Shown piece by piece: positions 31,151 to 40,491 of a stretch of 64,000 nt of DNA. Within the stretch, counting starts at the first letter, position 1. Every line of letters begins with the position of its first letter. The DNA is taken from assembly GCA_026415215.1 (NCBI GenBank), contig JAOAHN010000065.1, forward strand, positions 1 through 64,000, given 5' to 3'. This DNA comes from Candidatus Hydrogenedentota bacterium (GTDB lineage Bacteria; Hydrogenedentota; Hydrogenedentia; Hydrogenedentales; Hydrogenedentaceae). A program made the position numbers and the translations under genes. The notes under the pieces were generated by a model. That model saw nothing but the letters and a program-made list of their open reading frames with translations, searched no databases and was not told the DNA's origin.

Positions 31151-31957
31151 ATGCGTAATAGAACTTTAGTAATGGGTGTGTTAAATGTCACACCAGATTC
31201 TTTTTTCGATGGGGGACTTTATCTCTCTCCGGATAAGGCTTATTTGCGTGCTATGCAAATGATTGAAGAGGGTTGTGATGTAATAGACATAGGCGGTGAA
31301 TCTTCCAGACCTGGGGCTGTTCCAATTGGTGCAGATGAGGAGAAAAGGAGAATTCTACCCGTGTTGGAAGCTTTACAAGGGATTTCTATATCACTCTCTG
31401 TAGATACTTACAGAGCAGAAACTGCTCGTATAGCGTTAAAATACGGTGTTTCTATGGTAAATGACATCTCTGCCTTTAGATTAGATCCTGATCTTGTAGA
31501 AGTAGTAGCTGAGGCGGGTTGTCAATATGTTTTGATGCATATGCAGGGAACTCCCCAAACAATGCAAATAAACCCTCGATATGAGGATGTGGTCTCAGAT
31601 ATATGCTACTTTTTCGAAGAAAGGTTAAAATTTGCTACCGAGCACGGAGTAAAAGAGGAAAAAGTGTGGTTAGACCCTGGGTTTGGTTTTGGTAAGACTG
31701 TAGAGCAGAATCTTACTCTACTAAGGAGAATTAAGGAGTTTTTCCAATTTGGTAGACCTGTTTTGGTAGGGACATCGAATAAGTCTACTATTGGAGCGGT
31801 ATTGAATCTTCCAGTGGAAGAAAGACTTGAGGGCACATCAGCTACGGTAGCTTGGGCAGTTTTCCAAGGTGTTCACGGTGTTAGAGTTCACAATGTAAAG
31901 GAGATGGTTAGAGTTGTTAGAATGAGTGAGGCTATAATGTATGGAGTGAAAGGATAA
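31151..31957 (+). CDS. folP: Dihydropteroate synthase
   Basis: 268 residues. Joins p-aminobenzoate to dihydropterin pyrophosphate in folate synthesis. Both signatures are seen: MGVLNVTPDSFFDGG at residues 8-22 and IDIGGESSRPGA near 46, plus DPGFGFGKT and the final VHNVKEMVRV. Ordinary length. Five bases before glmM, a linkage (ftsH-folP-glmM) common in bacteria. Confidence 0.97.
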   Translation: MRNRTLVMGVLNVTPDSFFDGGLYLSPDKAYLRAMQMIEEGCDVIDIGGESSRPGAVPIGADEEKRRILPVLEALQGISISLSVDTYRAETARIALKYGVSMVNDISAFRLDPDLVEVVAEAGCQYVLMHMQGTPQTMQINPRYEDVVSDICYFFEERLKFATEHGVKEEKVWLDPGFGFGKTVEQNLTLLRRIKEFFQFGRPVLVGTSNKSTIGAVLNLPVEERLEGTSATVAWAVFQGVHGVRVHNVKEMVRVVRMSEAIMYGVKG

Positions 31958-31962
31958 AGATT

Positions 31963-33315
31963 ATGGGTGATAGGCTTTTTGGAACAGACGGCGTTAGAGG
32001 TGTTGCAAATGAGTATCCGATGACAGTTGAAATGGCTCTAAAGATAGGAAGGGCAACAGGTACTATTTTTCAGCGTGAAAATCGGCAACATACAGTGTTG
32101 ATTGGAAAGGATACTCGAAGATCTTGTTATATGTTTGAGAATGCACTTACTGCTGGATTATGCTCGGTGGGTGTAAGAGTTTTGCTTACTGGTCCTTTAC
32201 CTACCCCGGGGGTCTCATATATTATGCGTAGTCTTAGATGTGATGGCGCAATTATGATTAGTGCTTCCCACAATCCTTATTATGATAATGGTATAAAGAT
32301 TTTTGGTCCGGATGGATACAAAATTCCAGATGAGGTTGAGGATGAAATAGAGAGGTTAATAAAAACGGGAGAAGTTGATCAACTTAGGCCTAAGGGAGAG
32401 AAAATAGGGACTGCTAAAAGGATAGATGATGCGGTGGGGAGATATATCGAGTTTGTAAAGGCGACATTTCCAAAGGGTATGAGGTTGGATGGATTAAAGA
32501 TTGTAGTAGATTGTGCTAATGGAGCAATGTATAAAGTGGGTCCGGATACGCTTTCAGAGTTAGGAGCTACCGTTATTCCTATAGCGAATGAGCCCAATGG
32601 AATTAATATTAATGATAAGTGTGGCTCAGTTTATCCTGAGGAAATGCGTGCTCAAGTAATTAGGGAAAAGGCGGATGTTGGAATTGCTTTCGATGGGGAC
32701 GGAGATAGAATCGTTATGGCGGATAATCAAGGTAGATTACTCGATGGTAATGCTATTCTCGCAATACTTGGATACGACTTTATAAAACGAAAGGTCTTGG
32801 GAAATAATACTGTAGTTACAACTGTGATGGCGAATGCAGGATTAGAAAGAGCACTTGTTCCGTTTGGGGGCAGGGTTGTTAGAACTAAGGTAGGAGATAG
32901 AATGGTGGCGGAATCGCTTAAACGAGAGAGTTCTAACCTCGGTGGAGAGCCCTCAGGTCATATAGTCTTGCTTGATTACAATGTTACAGGTGACGCAATG
33001 ATTGCTGCTCTACAGGTGCTTGCCATCATGGTTCGGGTAGACCAACCTCTATCAGAGTTGGCAAGCATTTACCAGCCTTTGCCTGAATATCATGAAAAGG
33101 TGCAGATTAATGAGGGAAAGATGCCTTCTGAAGAAGAATTGGATAAGATAGCGAGAAAGTGTGAAACAGAGCTCAATGGTGAAGGGAGGGTAGTCATTAG
33201 ATATTCTGGAACAGAGCCAGTCATAAGAATAATGGTTCAACATCGGGAATTGAAGAAGGCAGAGGCTTATTGTAAAGAATTGGTAGAACGAGTTATATCG
33301 TTGATAAATTCTTAA
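31963..33315 (+). CDS. glmM: Phosphoglucosamine mutase
   Basis: 450 residues. Interconverts glucosamine-6-phosphate and glucosamine-1-phosphate for UDP-GlcNAc synthesis. The phosphoserine loop is MISASHNPYYDNG (Ser near residue 103), the metal loop AFDGDGDR, the sugar loop GGEPSGH and the phosphate loop RYSGTEPVIRI. Starts with FGTDGVRG. Feeds peptidoglycan and lipid A. Confidence 0.98.
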   Translation: MGDRLFGTDGVRGVANEYPMTVEMALKIGRATGTIFQRENRQHTVLIGKDTRRSCYMFENALTAGLCSVGVRVLLTGPLPTPGVSYIMRSLRCDGAIMISASHNPYYDNGIKIFGPDGYKIPDEVEDEIERLIKTGEVDQLRPKGEKIGTAKRIDDAVGRYIEFVKATFPKGMRLDGLKIVVDCANGAMYKVGPDTLSELGATVIPIANEPNGININDKCGSVYPEEMRAQVIREKADVGIAFDGDGDRIVMADNQGRLLDGNAILAILGYDFIKRKVLGNNTVVTTVMANAGLERALVPFGGRVVRTKVGDRMVAESLKRESSNLGGEPSGHIVLLDYNVTGDAMIAALQVLAIMVRVDQPLSELASIYQPLPEYHEKVQINEGKMPSEEELDKIARKCETELNGEGRVVIRYSGTEPVIRIMVQHRELKKAEAYCKELVERVISLINS

Positions 33316-33326
33316 GGAGAGGTAAA

Positions 33327-34052
33327 ATGATAGAACTTGGAGTGAATATTGACCATGTTGCTACTTTGAGGGAGGCGAGGAAAGGCAAAGTGCCCGATGT
33401 AATAACAGCAGCAAAAGTTTGTGAGATTGCAGGGGCACATCAGATTACTGTTCATCTTCGCCAGGATAGAAGACATATACAGGACAAAGATGTTGAGAGG
33501 CTAAAAGAAGTTTTGCTTGTCAGATTAAATCTTGAAATGGCTGCGGTTCCCGAGATAATAGAAATTGCTCATAGGATTGTGCCGTACGCAGTGTGTCTTG
33601 TCCCGGAGAACAGGCAAGAAATAACTACAGAAGGGGGACTAAATGTAAAAGAACAGAGAGATTGGCTAAAGAAGGTGGTGGATGGAATGCATGAATTGGG
33701 CATAAAGGTGAGTATGTTTGTTGACCCAGAGATAGAACAGATTGAGGCGAGTGCGGAAGTAGGTGCAGATAGTGTAGAGCTTCATACTGGGGCGTATGCT
33801 AATGCAGAGGGTAAGCAGATAGATAGGGAGCTAAAGCGTTTGTATGACGCTGGAGCGGTTGCTGTAAAATTGGGACTCAATCTACATGCGGGACATGGAT
33901 TGACTGTCAGAAATTTGGAACCAGTAGCAAAAATTCCTCATTTGAAAGAGGTAAATATTGGTCACGACATAATTGCGAGGGCGGTTTTTATTGGTCTTGA
34001 GTCTGCTGTGAAAGAGATTCTTGCAATACTCGATAGAGTTAGTCATTCATAG
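33327..34052 (+). CDS. pdxJ: Pyridoxine 5'-phosphate synthase
   Basis: 241 residues. Condenses 1-deoxyxylulose-5-phosphate with aminoacetone phosphate in PLP synthesis. Begins with GVNIDHVATLREAR, contains HLRQDRRHIQDKDV and VELHTGAYAN, and ends with EVNIGHDIIARAVFIGL, all PdxJ hallmarks. AAGGAGAGG precedes the start, 11 bp after glmM. PLP is needed by the Alr encoded elsewhere in the window. Confidence 0.98.
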   Translation: MIELGVNIDHVATLREARKGKVPDVITAAKVCEIAGAHQITVHLRQDRRHIQDKDVERLKEVLLVRLNLEMAAVPEIIEIAHRIVPYAVCLVPENRQEITTEGGLNVKEQRDWLKKVVDGMHELGIKVSMFVDPEIEQIEASAEVGADSVELHTGAYANAEGKQIDRELKRLYDAGAVAVKLGLNLHAGHGLTVRNLEPVAKIPHLKEVNIGHDIIARAVFIGLESAVKEILAILDRVSHS

Positions 34053-34110
34053 TGGAGATATTCCCCAAGATAGGTATCTTTATGGGTGGATTAAGGAGAG
34101 AGTTTTTATT

Positions 34111-35289
34111 ATGAGTAGTGTCAGTGGTAAAAGGATTACAATGTTGAGCGTGTTACATGAGCCTTATGATAAGAGGATGTATCATAAGTTAGCCAAAAGT
34201 TTGGTCTCGGCGGGTTATAGAGTAACATATATCTGCCCTGTGTCTGATAATGTATCTCCTAAGAGAGATTTCGGAGTAGAGTTCATAGTCTATGGATATA
34301 GAAAGGGTTGGATTCATAGGTTGAGGTCGATATTTAGGATAGTTAGATTAGGATGGAATCTTAACTCGGATCTATACATTGCTCCAGAGCCTGAGTCCTG
34401 GCTCTCTGCATTAGTATTAAAGATTTTCAGAAGGGGTAAAGTAGTTTTTGATATGCATGAACACAATCCCAATAAGATGGCTCAGTTTTTTCCGAGTTTT
34501 TTACACAAAACTGTGGAATGGATAACTACGAAAGTTATGAGATTAATGGCTCGTTTTACTGATTTAATAATACTTACGAGAAGTAGTTTTGACGATATAT
34601 GGAAAGGGCTTTCTACTCCAAGAATCACTGTTATTAATACAAATCACTTGCAACCTGTGTGTAAGGATATTCCCGAGGAACTTATAAAAGAATATGGGGT
34701 TAGGAATACAATAATTCATGAGGGGGTTTTTGGAACAATTCGTGGATCATACCAACTTCTTGAAGCGGTAGCTATAGCAGTTAAAAAAGTGCCCGACCTT
34801 TGTTGTATAATACTTGGTGAGTATGTTTATGGGAGTGAAGAAGAATATAGAAAATCTATTAGGGAGCGAGGTTTACAGAACAATATTCATCTTTTGGGAG
34901 TAGTGCCTTTTGAGGAAGTTCCTAAATATATACGAGTTTCAAAAATAGGATTGATTGTGTTTCAACCAGGTTATCTAAACCATACGCTTGCTATGCCGCA
35001 TAAACTTTTTGATTATATGCGAGAGGAAATTCCGGTGATAGTACCTGATTTTGCAATTGAGGTTTCAAGAATTGTAAAAGAATCTAAATGCGGGTTGTGC
35101 GTAGATGTTTCAGATCCTCAGGCAATAGCAGATGCAATAGTATACCTGCTTACGCACCCTGAAGAGTCCGAGGAGATGGGGAAAAATGGCAGGAAAGCGA
35201 TAGAAACTCGATACAATTGGCAGAGAGAAGAAGGAGTTCTTCTCGAAGGTATAAAAAGGGCTTTATATGAGTCGTTAGATAGGAATTAA
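34111..35289 (+). CDS. GT-B glycosyltransferase (group 1/GT4-like)
   Basis: 392 residues from ATG 34111 with AAGGAGAG upstream; a longer frame from a TTG at 34021 would overlap pdxJ and has no ribosome-binding site. The N-terminal half has the HEPYDKRMYHKLAKSLVSAGY segment of a nucleotide-free Rossmann domain; the C-terminal half has AMPHKLFDYMREEIPVI and a D-P-x-A-x-A-D-A-I-x-x-L-L helix as in GT4 enzymes. Likely transfers a sugar to an envelope glycan; donor and acceptor cannot be read. Followed at 7 bp by a PHP-family gene. Confidence 0.8.
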   Translation: MSSVSGKRITMLSVLHEPYDKRMYHKLAKSLVSAGYRVTYICPVSDNVSPKRDFGVEFIVYGYRKGWIHRLRSIFRIVRLGWNLNSDLYIAPEPESWLSALVLKIFRRGKVVFDMHEHNPNKMAQFFPSFLHKTVEWITTKVMRLMARFTDLIILTRSSFDDIWKGLSTPRITVINTNHLQPVCKDIPEELIKEYGVRNTIIHEGVFGTIRGSYQLLEAVAIAVKKVPDLCCIILGEYVYGSEEEYRKSIRERGLQNNIHLLGVVPFEEVPKYIRVSKIGLIVFQPGYLNHTLAMPHKLFDYMREEIPVIVPDFAIEVSRIVKESKCGLCVDVSDPQAIADAIVYLLTHPEESEEMGKNGRKAIETRYNWQREEGVLLEGIKRALYESLDRN

Positions 35290-35296
35290 GGCACAA

Positions 35297-35911
35297 ATGG
35301 GATATAGGTTTGATATTCATATTCATACCAGAGAATACTCACCGTGTAGCTTGCTTTACCCAGATGAAATGGTAGAAAGTGCCTTGGCTTCTAACTTGCA
35401 TGGAATAGTTATTACAGAGCATCACTACCAGTGGGAAGAGGCCGAAATTAAGCAGTTTAAGGAAAAGGTGAATTGTAATGGTCTCATGATTTTTTCTGGA
35501 GCGGAGATAACTACGGATGCAGGTGATTTAATCGTGTTAGGTATGCCGAGGGAAGTCATATCTAAATGGAAACAATTTGTGCCGATAGAGAAGGTATTAG
35601 AGGATATAGAAAAGTATTCGGGCTTTTGTATTGCTGCACATCCTACAAGAAGTTATCATCATTTCGATAATAGGTTGGAAATATTATCTATACCAGCCAT
35701 TGAGGTTTCCAGCGTAAATATGAATGTTTACGAGCAAGAAAGGGCTATAGACTGGGCCCGTAAGTTAGGTAGAATTCAGGTATGTGCGAGTGATGCTCAT
35801 CAGGTTCATCAAGTAGGGAAGTACTGGTTAGATTTCGAATGTCCTATTAATACAGAGTCAGACTTGATTAAAGCTCTAAAATCTGGTAAGTTTAAAATGG
35901 GTTCTCGGTAG
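35297..35911 (+). CDS. PHP-domain metal-dependent phosphoesterase
   Basis: 204 residues. The four PHP motifs are in order: FDIHIHT (residues 5-11), TEHHYQW near 42, IAAHPTRSYH near 115 and CASDAH near 160, giving the His/Asp/Glu set for a trinuclear metal centre. Members hydrolyse phosphate esters such as nucleotides or histidinol phosphate; which one is not visible. In the middle of an envelope-biased operon between a glycosyltransferase and lepB. Confidence 0.8.
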   Translation: MGYRFDIHIHTREYSPCSLLYPDEMVESALASNLHGIVITEHHYQWEEAEIKQFKEKVNCNGLMIFSGAEITTDAGDLIVLGMPREVISKWKQFVPIEKVLEDIEKYSGFCIAAHPTRSYHHFDNRLEILSIPAIEVSSVNMNVYEQERAIDWARKLGRIQVCASDAHQVHQVGKYWLDFECPINTESDLIKALKSGKFKMGSR

Positions 35912-36583
35912 TTGGAAAATGTTCGGAGTATGGAACCATTAGAAGAAAAAAATATTGGGATGGAAAAGAAACAAAAAAGCGAAGCATCGAGTTTTTATCA
36001 AGAAGTATTTTCCTTTATAAAAATTCTCTTTGTAGTTCTCTTATTTTTATGGGTGATGCATACTTTCGTTATAGAGGGTTACGAAGTTTGGGGACCGTCT
36101 ATGATGACTACTTTAAGTGAGGGGGATAGGATAATAGTCTTCAAACTGCCTTGTGTTTTGAAAAATTTCCCCTATCTGCCTGAAAGTTGGAAAATTCACG
36201 AAGGAGATATAGTAGTATTTCAGGGCAAGGATAGGAATGAAAGAAGATATGTGAAAAGAGTAGTCGCTATGTTACCTTCCTCTGGTAAAGTAGTAAATGC
36301 TTCTGGAATAAAAAACCATGAGTATCCGATTAAAAAAGTTGAGTATTCTAATAGTAAGGTATATGTAAATAATAGAGTTATTGAAGAAAATTATTTGAAT
36401 CCTCATCTCAGCTCCTCTAATGAAGAGGATGTTGTATATTTACATCCTGGAGAGTATTATGTGCTTGGTGATAACAGAAAAAATAGCAAAGACAGCAGGA
36501 TTTTTGGTCCGATCTTAGAAGAGCAGATTATAGGTAAGGCTATTTTCAGATTTTGGCCTCTCAGTAAGATAGGAAGATTGTGA
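35912..36583 (+). CDS. lepB: Signal peptidase I
   Basis: 223 residues as listed from a TTG directly after the previous stop; in-frame ATGs at 35930 and 35957 are alternative starts and the ribosome-binding site does not decide. One membrane helix (FIKILFVVLLFLWVMHTFV). The catalytic Ser is in GPSMMTTL (about residue 63) and the general-base Lys in RRYVKRVVA (about 115), with box E LGDNRKNSKDSR. Cleaves signal peptides of exported proteins such as the porin and proteases in this window. Overlaps lpxH by 4 bp. Confidence 0.93.
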   Translation: MENVRSMEPLEEKNIGMEKKQKSEASSFYQEVFSFIKILFVVLLFLWVMHTFVIEGYEVWGPSMMTTLSEGDRIIVFKLPCVLKNFPYLPESWKIHEGDIVVFQGKDRNERRYVKRVVAMLPSSGKVVNASGIKNHEYPIKKVEYSNSKVYVNNRVIEENYLNPHLSSSNEEDVVYLHPGEYYVLGDNRKNSKDSRIFGPILEEQIIGKAIFRFWPLSKIGRL

Positions 36584-37326
36584 GTTTCGATATTATCATA
36601 TCTGATGTTCACCTCAAGGCGAGTCCCAAGGAAAATAGTAGGAGAGAGAGTTTTGAATCTTTTCTTAGAGGATTTTTAGAAAATAACCCTCGCAGGATTA
36701 TTTGTTTAGGTGACATATTTGAATTCTGGTTTGAATATAAATATGTGATGTTTTCACCTTATTTTGGAGTCCTTTCTGCTTTTTATGAGTTGAAGAAAAA
36801 AAACACTGAATTGATATTTATCGGGGGTAACCATGATTACTGGGCAGGGGAAACTCTTAAAGAGATTGGTTTCAAAATAATGAATTCAGGGGATGTTTTA
36901 GATTTTGACCATATAAAAGCTTTGCTAATACATGGCGACGGATTAAACAAGAGAGATTATGGTTATAGGCTTTTCAAGAGAATTTCGAGGAATAGGTTTT
37001 TGGTTAGATTGTTTAAGATGGTTCATCCTGACTTCGCCATGAGCATAGCTTCAATAATGAGTAGAGGTAGTAAGGGGATACAAAAAAGCAGAAGAGATGG
37101 GCAGTTAAGAGATGCAAGTGCGATTAGGGATTTTGCTAGGAAAGTGTTTGAAACTGGCGAGATAGACGCAGTGATTGCAGGACATTGTCATATTCCCGAG
37201 TGTATTTCATTTGAAATAAAAGGGAAGAGATGTTGGTATGTTAATTCTGGAGATTGGGTATATAACAACACATATGTGGTTTGGGACGGGAGAGAGTTTA
37301 TATTGAAAAAAATCACTGACGCATAG
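36580..37326 (+). CDS. lpxH: UDP-2,3-diacylglucosamine hydrolase-like metallophosphoesterase
   Basis: 248 residues from GTG (GTGA overlap with lepB). Calcineurin-type phosphoesterase with metal motifs IISDVHL, CLGDIFEFW, GGNHDYW, LLIHGDG and AGHCHIP. The FEFWFEYKYV segment after the second motif and the overall length fit LpxH, the lipid A pathway enzyme that makes lipid X, better than general phosphoesterases. LpxH versus an LpxH-like paralogue cannot be settled here. Last gene of the ftsH operon. Confidence 0.75.
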   Translation: MSFDIIISDVHLKASPKENSRRESFESFLRGFLENNPRRIICLGDIFEFWFEYKYVMFSPYFGVLSAFYELKKKNTELIFIGGNHDYWAGETLKEIGFKIMNSGDVLDFDHIKALLIHGDGLNKRDYGYRLFKRISRNRFLVRLFKMVHPDFAMSIASIMSRGSKGIQKSRRDGQLRDASAIRDFARKVFETGEIDAVIAGHCHIPECISFEIKGKRCWYVNSGDWVYNNTYVVWDGREFILKKITDA

Positions 37327-37341
37327 GAATTTAATACGAGT

Positions 37342-40299
37342 TTATTTTCCTGTTTTTCTGCGAAAGCCTACACTTTTGGGGTTAGGTTTAAACTCGGTCG
37401 GGGTAGTTTGTGTGGGCATGATTTGAATCTCTACATTTTTATCTTTTTCCATCTTTTTTTCTTTAGGGGAAGAGTCGAGAGAGGAGGGAGCAGTTGGTGC
37501 TGGTGGTATGTTTTGTGTCTGGGCTTGGGGTGCTTTGCGGAGCTCCTGAATAGTTTTTAGCATTTCCTCTATACATAATGCTACTTCTTCTCTTTTTTTC
37601 AGGAGGAGCTCAGAGTTACGGGTGAAGTTTACAAGGTTGGGAACTATCTGCTTAAAATCGTAAATTGAATCTGCCTTTTTTACAATGTCAGAGTTTGGAA
37701 TTTTCTGTTTGAGTTCCTTCAATAGTTTACTAAATATTGTCAGGTAGTCATAATCATCAATACCATCTCGTATGATTTCCCAGCGTATCGAATTAACGGG
37801 ACCGTCTTCTCCAGGATATATTAGATAACCGTCTCCATTCGTGGGGATGACATCGAGAGGACATATAGTAGGGTTTCTTTCTTTAGTGTAATTTACACAC
37901 CAGTAGTGCATTCCCTTTATTCCTAACATCCACATCTGCCAAAATAGAATTCTATGTTCGATGCCTGCAAAGTCGATGAAGAAATTTGCATAAGGGCGTG
38001 GAGGTGAGTGATCAACACACCACCATACTTCTTTGCCTTTTTGGATTTGCTCGAGTAATATTTGATTATACGGCGTGTCGATTATCGGGCTATGGATGCA
38101 CCATATATCAACTTTTTCTGGTAGAACAGGATAAATACCTCTTGTGGTCAACATAAGGGGAATATTAGGCGCGATTTCTTTCCATTTACTTGTAAGGGAT
38201 AGGATTGAGTCAACATCTGTTTCTTTGGGATATTCCCATATTTGTGAGAAGGTATATTGAGTAAGGTTGTGTTGAAGCAAGAAGTTGTGTAACTTTGTAA
38301 GTTTGTCAGGTTGCTCTATTATTTTTGATGGGACAGAGAATAGATTTACGCCTACCTTTTGTAATTTCTGAATTTTTGGTAGTAAATTTTCAAGTTCCTT
38401 TTCATACTCTGGTGTTTGTGGCAAAGGGAACTGACATAGCTCTCTAAGAGTTACACGATGTTCTATTGCATTTATGAGATATGCGGTTGCTATTCGATTT
38501 GTGTCAGGATCTTTCCCAGTAAGGTAGCGGGCTCCTCTTATTGCAGTTTCCCAGGAGAAGCCGAAATCTGTTTTTAGATAGGGAGTTTTAGGTATAGCGA
38601 ACTCTAATACTTTTACTTTTGTTTCGAGCTCTATTGGGTCGGACAAGTTGGTGGTAATTTCCATTTGACAGGTATATTCACCCGGAGGAATGTCCTCCGG
38701 TGCGTGAGCGGTTACCCAAAAAGCACCTGTGGATTTTGGAGGGATTTTTATTCTATTTGTGGGATACAGAGAATCAGGCCAATAACCTGTGGGTCCCTCG
38801 TAGTAGGATGGTATTTTAACTCGGTGAAATTTAACCTCGTAGGTGGAGATTGATTCAGAAGGGAAAAGAATGCCATTGGAGGAGCCTTTAATTCTTAATA
38901 TGGTGAGTTGTGCGTGGAGCATCTCATCGGAGTTGTTTCTTAGTGCTACTTGAAAGGACTCTCTTTCTCCTCTCGCCAATACGAGTCCACTAAAACTCTC
39001 AGCATTGTTAAAGACAGGTTCGGGGTTATCCTCTGGATAAATTTTAAATATAGAATTCTCTAACCATCCTTTGATTAGTTTATTGTTTATAAAAAGAGCC
39101 TTATTTAGACTTCTTCCTTTTTTATCGAGGGAATATGGAGCATCGGTCCATGGGGGAAAGGTATCTTCGTTATTAACAGTAGAGTAAGAATTTCCTACTA
39201 TAAATTGAGTATCTATACCTCCGTGGGGGGAGCCAGTCTCTTTACCTAAGTAGAAAGTCTTGTTTTCTTGTTCAATCTTTGCAAGAAAATCATACCTGCC
39301 TTCTTTTGGGGCTTTCCAGTCATAGGTGCATCTAATTAAGATGTTGGGTTCGAAACTGAACTTCTTGGTGGGGAGTCGCCAAACTGTTCCGTCGTCTCCC
39401 AAGACTCGAGCTTTAATATACATATTATTTAGAGAACGGTTAGGCGATAGTAAGAGTGTCATTTTTCCGTCTGTGTTGTTGTATTCGAGTTGAGCGGAGA
39501 TTTCTTCTGAAGCGAAGTCCAAGTGGCTTAATCCTCTCATTATCGAGAGCTTATATATGGTATTCCATTCGTCGCCTGGTTTTAGAACCATAGGAGTAAA
39601 CCAAGTTTGTACTCCTTGCTTATTTTCCTGTGGTTCCCAGACCGCAAGGAATGAATGGATTTGCTCCGCATGAAATATTAAACACACATTAGTGAGAAGT
39701 TCTGGATCGGTATAACTTGCCCAGTTTCTTGATGCTAAGTAGTGCCCACTTTGAGTTACTCTTATAATGCCATCGGTGGTGGGTATTTCTAACCTGTCTG
39801 ATTCGGTCCATTTACCTCCTGGATTGATGGAGTTTGCGACCCACGGTGCAATCCACTGAGATTCAGAACCTTTGTTCATCACTTTTAATCTTACAGTTAT
39901 GCCAGCTTCTTGTGGATATACGAGTATAGTTCGTGTTACTGATAGCCCTTGGATGTTTGGTCCCTCACAGTCGTAGGTGTATCTCAATTCCTTAATGTTG
40001 TCGTTTCGGGGAATAAGTTCCCATTTTTCGTTAATTTTTCTGTTTGGGACATAAAAACTGCCAACACCAAAACCCTCTTGAAACATACCCAAAGGACCAG
40101 AGATATTATCGGGAGGGGATATTAAACCTAATTCTGTGATGACACCTTCATTTTCAGGGTTTATTTTTAGCCAAATAAAATTATTTTTTATTTCTACAGG
40201 ATTTGTTATTAGTTCAGGATAGACTTTTTCTCCGAGGATTAAAGTGGAGAATACAAAAATAAATGGCAGTAATATTCTTTTTATACGGACTATAGCCAA
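37342..40299 (-). CDS. Large secreted DUF4091 glycan-related protein
   Basis: 985 residues from a TTG start that has a strong AAGGAG six bases upstream (complement of 40306-40311). N-terminal signal peptide (RILLPFIFVFSTLILG). Residues about 50-560 are beta-rich with carbohydrate-binding-like and Ig-like character (ARGERESFQVALRN; the VTAHAPEDIPPGEYT segment). The C-terminal part is a TIM-barrel-like region ending in the DUF4091 signature RWEIIRDGIDDYDYL near residue 846, with an acidic pair (GEDGPVNS) before it. A Pro/Ala-rich, basic tail (about 935-985) closes the protein. DUF4091 proteins are presumed glycoside hydrolases. Monocistronic and convergent with lpxH. Confidence 0.75.
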   Translation of the reverse strand: MAIVRIKRILLPFIFVFSTLILGEKVYPELITNPVEIKNNFIWLKINPENEGVITELGLISPPDNISGPLGMFQEGFGVGSFYVPNRKINEKWELIPRNDNIKELRYTYDCEGPNIQGLSVTRTILVYPQEAGITVRLKVMNKGSESQWIAPWVANSINPGGKWTESDRLEIPTTDGIIRVTQSGHYLASRNWASYTDPELLTNVCLIFHAEQIHSFLAVWEPQENKQGVQTWFTPMVLKPGDEWNTIYKLSIMRGLSHLDFASEEISAQLEYNNTDGKMTLLLSPNRSLNNMYIKARVLGDDGTVWRLPTKKFSFEPNILIRCTYDWKAPKEGRYDFLAKIEQENKTFYLGKETGSPHGGIDTQFIVGNSYSTVNNEDTFPPWTDAPYSLDKKGRSLNKALFINNKLIKGWLENSIFKIYPEDNPEPVFNNAESFSGLVLARGERESFQVALRNNSDEMLHAQLTILRIKGSSNGILFPSESISTYEVKFHRVKIPSYYEGPTGYWPDSLYPTNRIKIPPKSTGAFWVTAHAPEDIPPGEYTCQMEITTNLSDPIELETKVKVLEFAIPKTPYLKTDFGFSWETAIRGARYLTGKDPDTNRIATAYLINAIEHRVTLRELCQFPLPQTPEYEKELENLLPKIQKLQKVGVNLFSVPSKIIEQPDKLTKLHNFLLQHNLTQYTFSQIWEYPKETDVDSILSLTSKWKEIAPNIPLMLTTRGIYPVLPEKVDIWCIHSPIIDTPYNQILLEQIQKGKEVWWCVDHSPPRPYANFFIDFAGIEHRILFWQMWMLGIKGMHYWCVNYTKERNPTICPLDVIPTNGDGYLIYPGEDGPVNSIRWEIIRDGIDDYDYLTIFSKLLKELKQKIPNSDIVKKADSIYDFKQIVPNLVNFTRNSELLLKKREEVALCIEEMLKTIQELRKAPQAQTQNIPPAPTAPSSLDSSPKEKKMEKDKNVEIQIMPTQTTPTEFKPNPKSVGFRRKTGK

Positions 40300-40491
40300 T
40301 TTACACTCCTTGTTGTGTGTGAGTCTTTAGTAAAAGGGTTATTAGAATCGCTTAGAATAAAAAGCACTATAGTATAAATAAAGTTTGATGAAAAAATCTC
40401 TTGAGTTAAGTTTAAAATCTGTTAGATATTAAATTATCATATATTTAACTTTTCTGTATGAGCCAAAATGTAAGTAGTAGGTGTGAAAATC

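Noticed and set aside
34021-34110. N-terminal extension of the glycosyltransferase
   Set aside because: Overlaps pdxJ and lacks a ribosome-binding site, while ATG 34111 has AAGGAG.
35912-35929. Certain lepB start at TTG 35912
   Set aside because: Kept as the listed start only for lack of a better one; ATG 35930 or 35957 is equally possible and would shorten the cytoplasmic tail.
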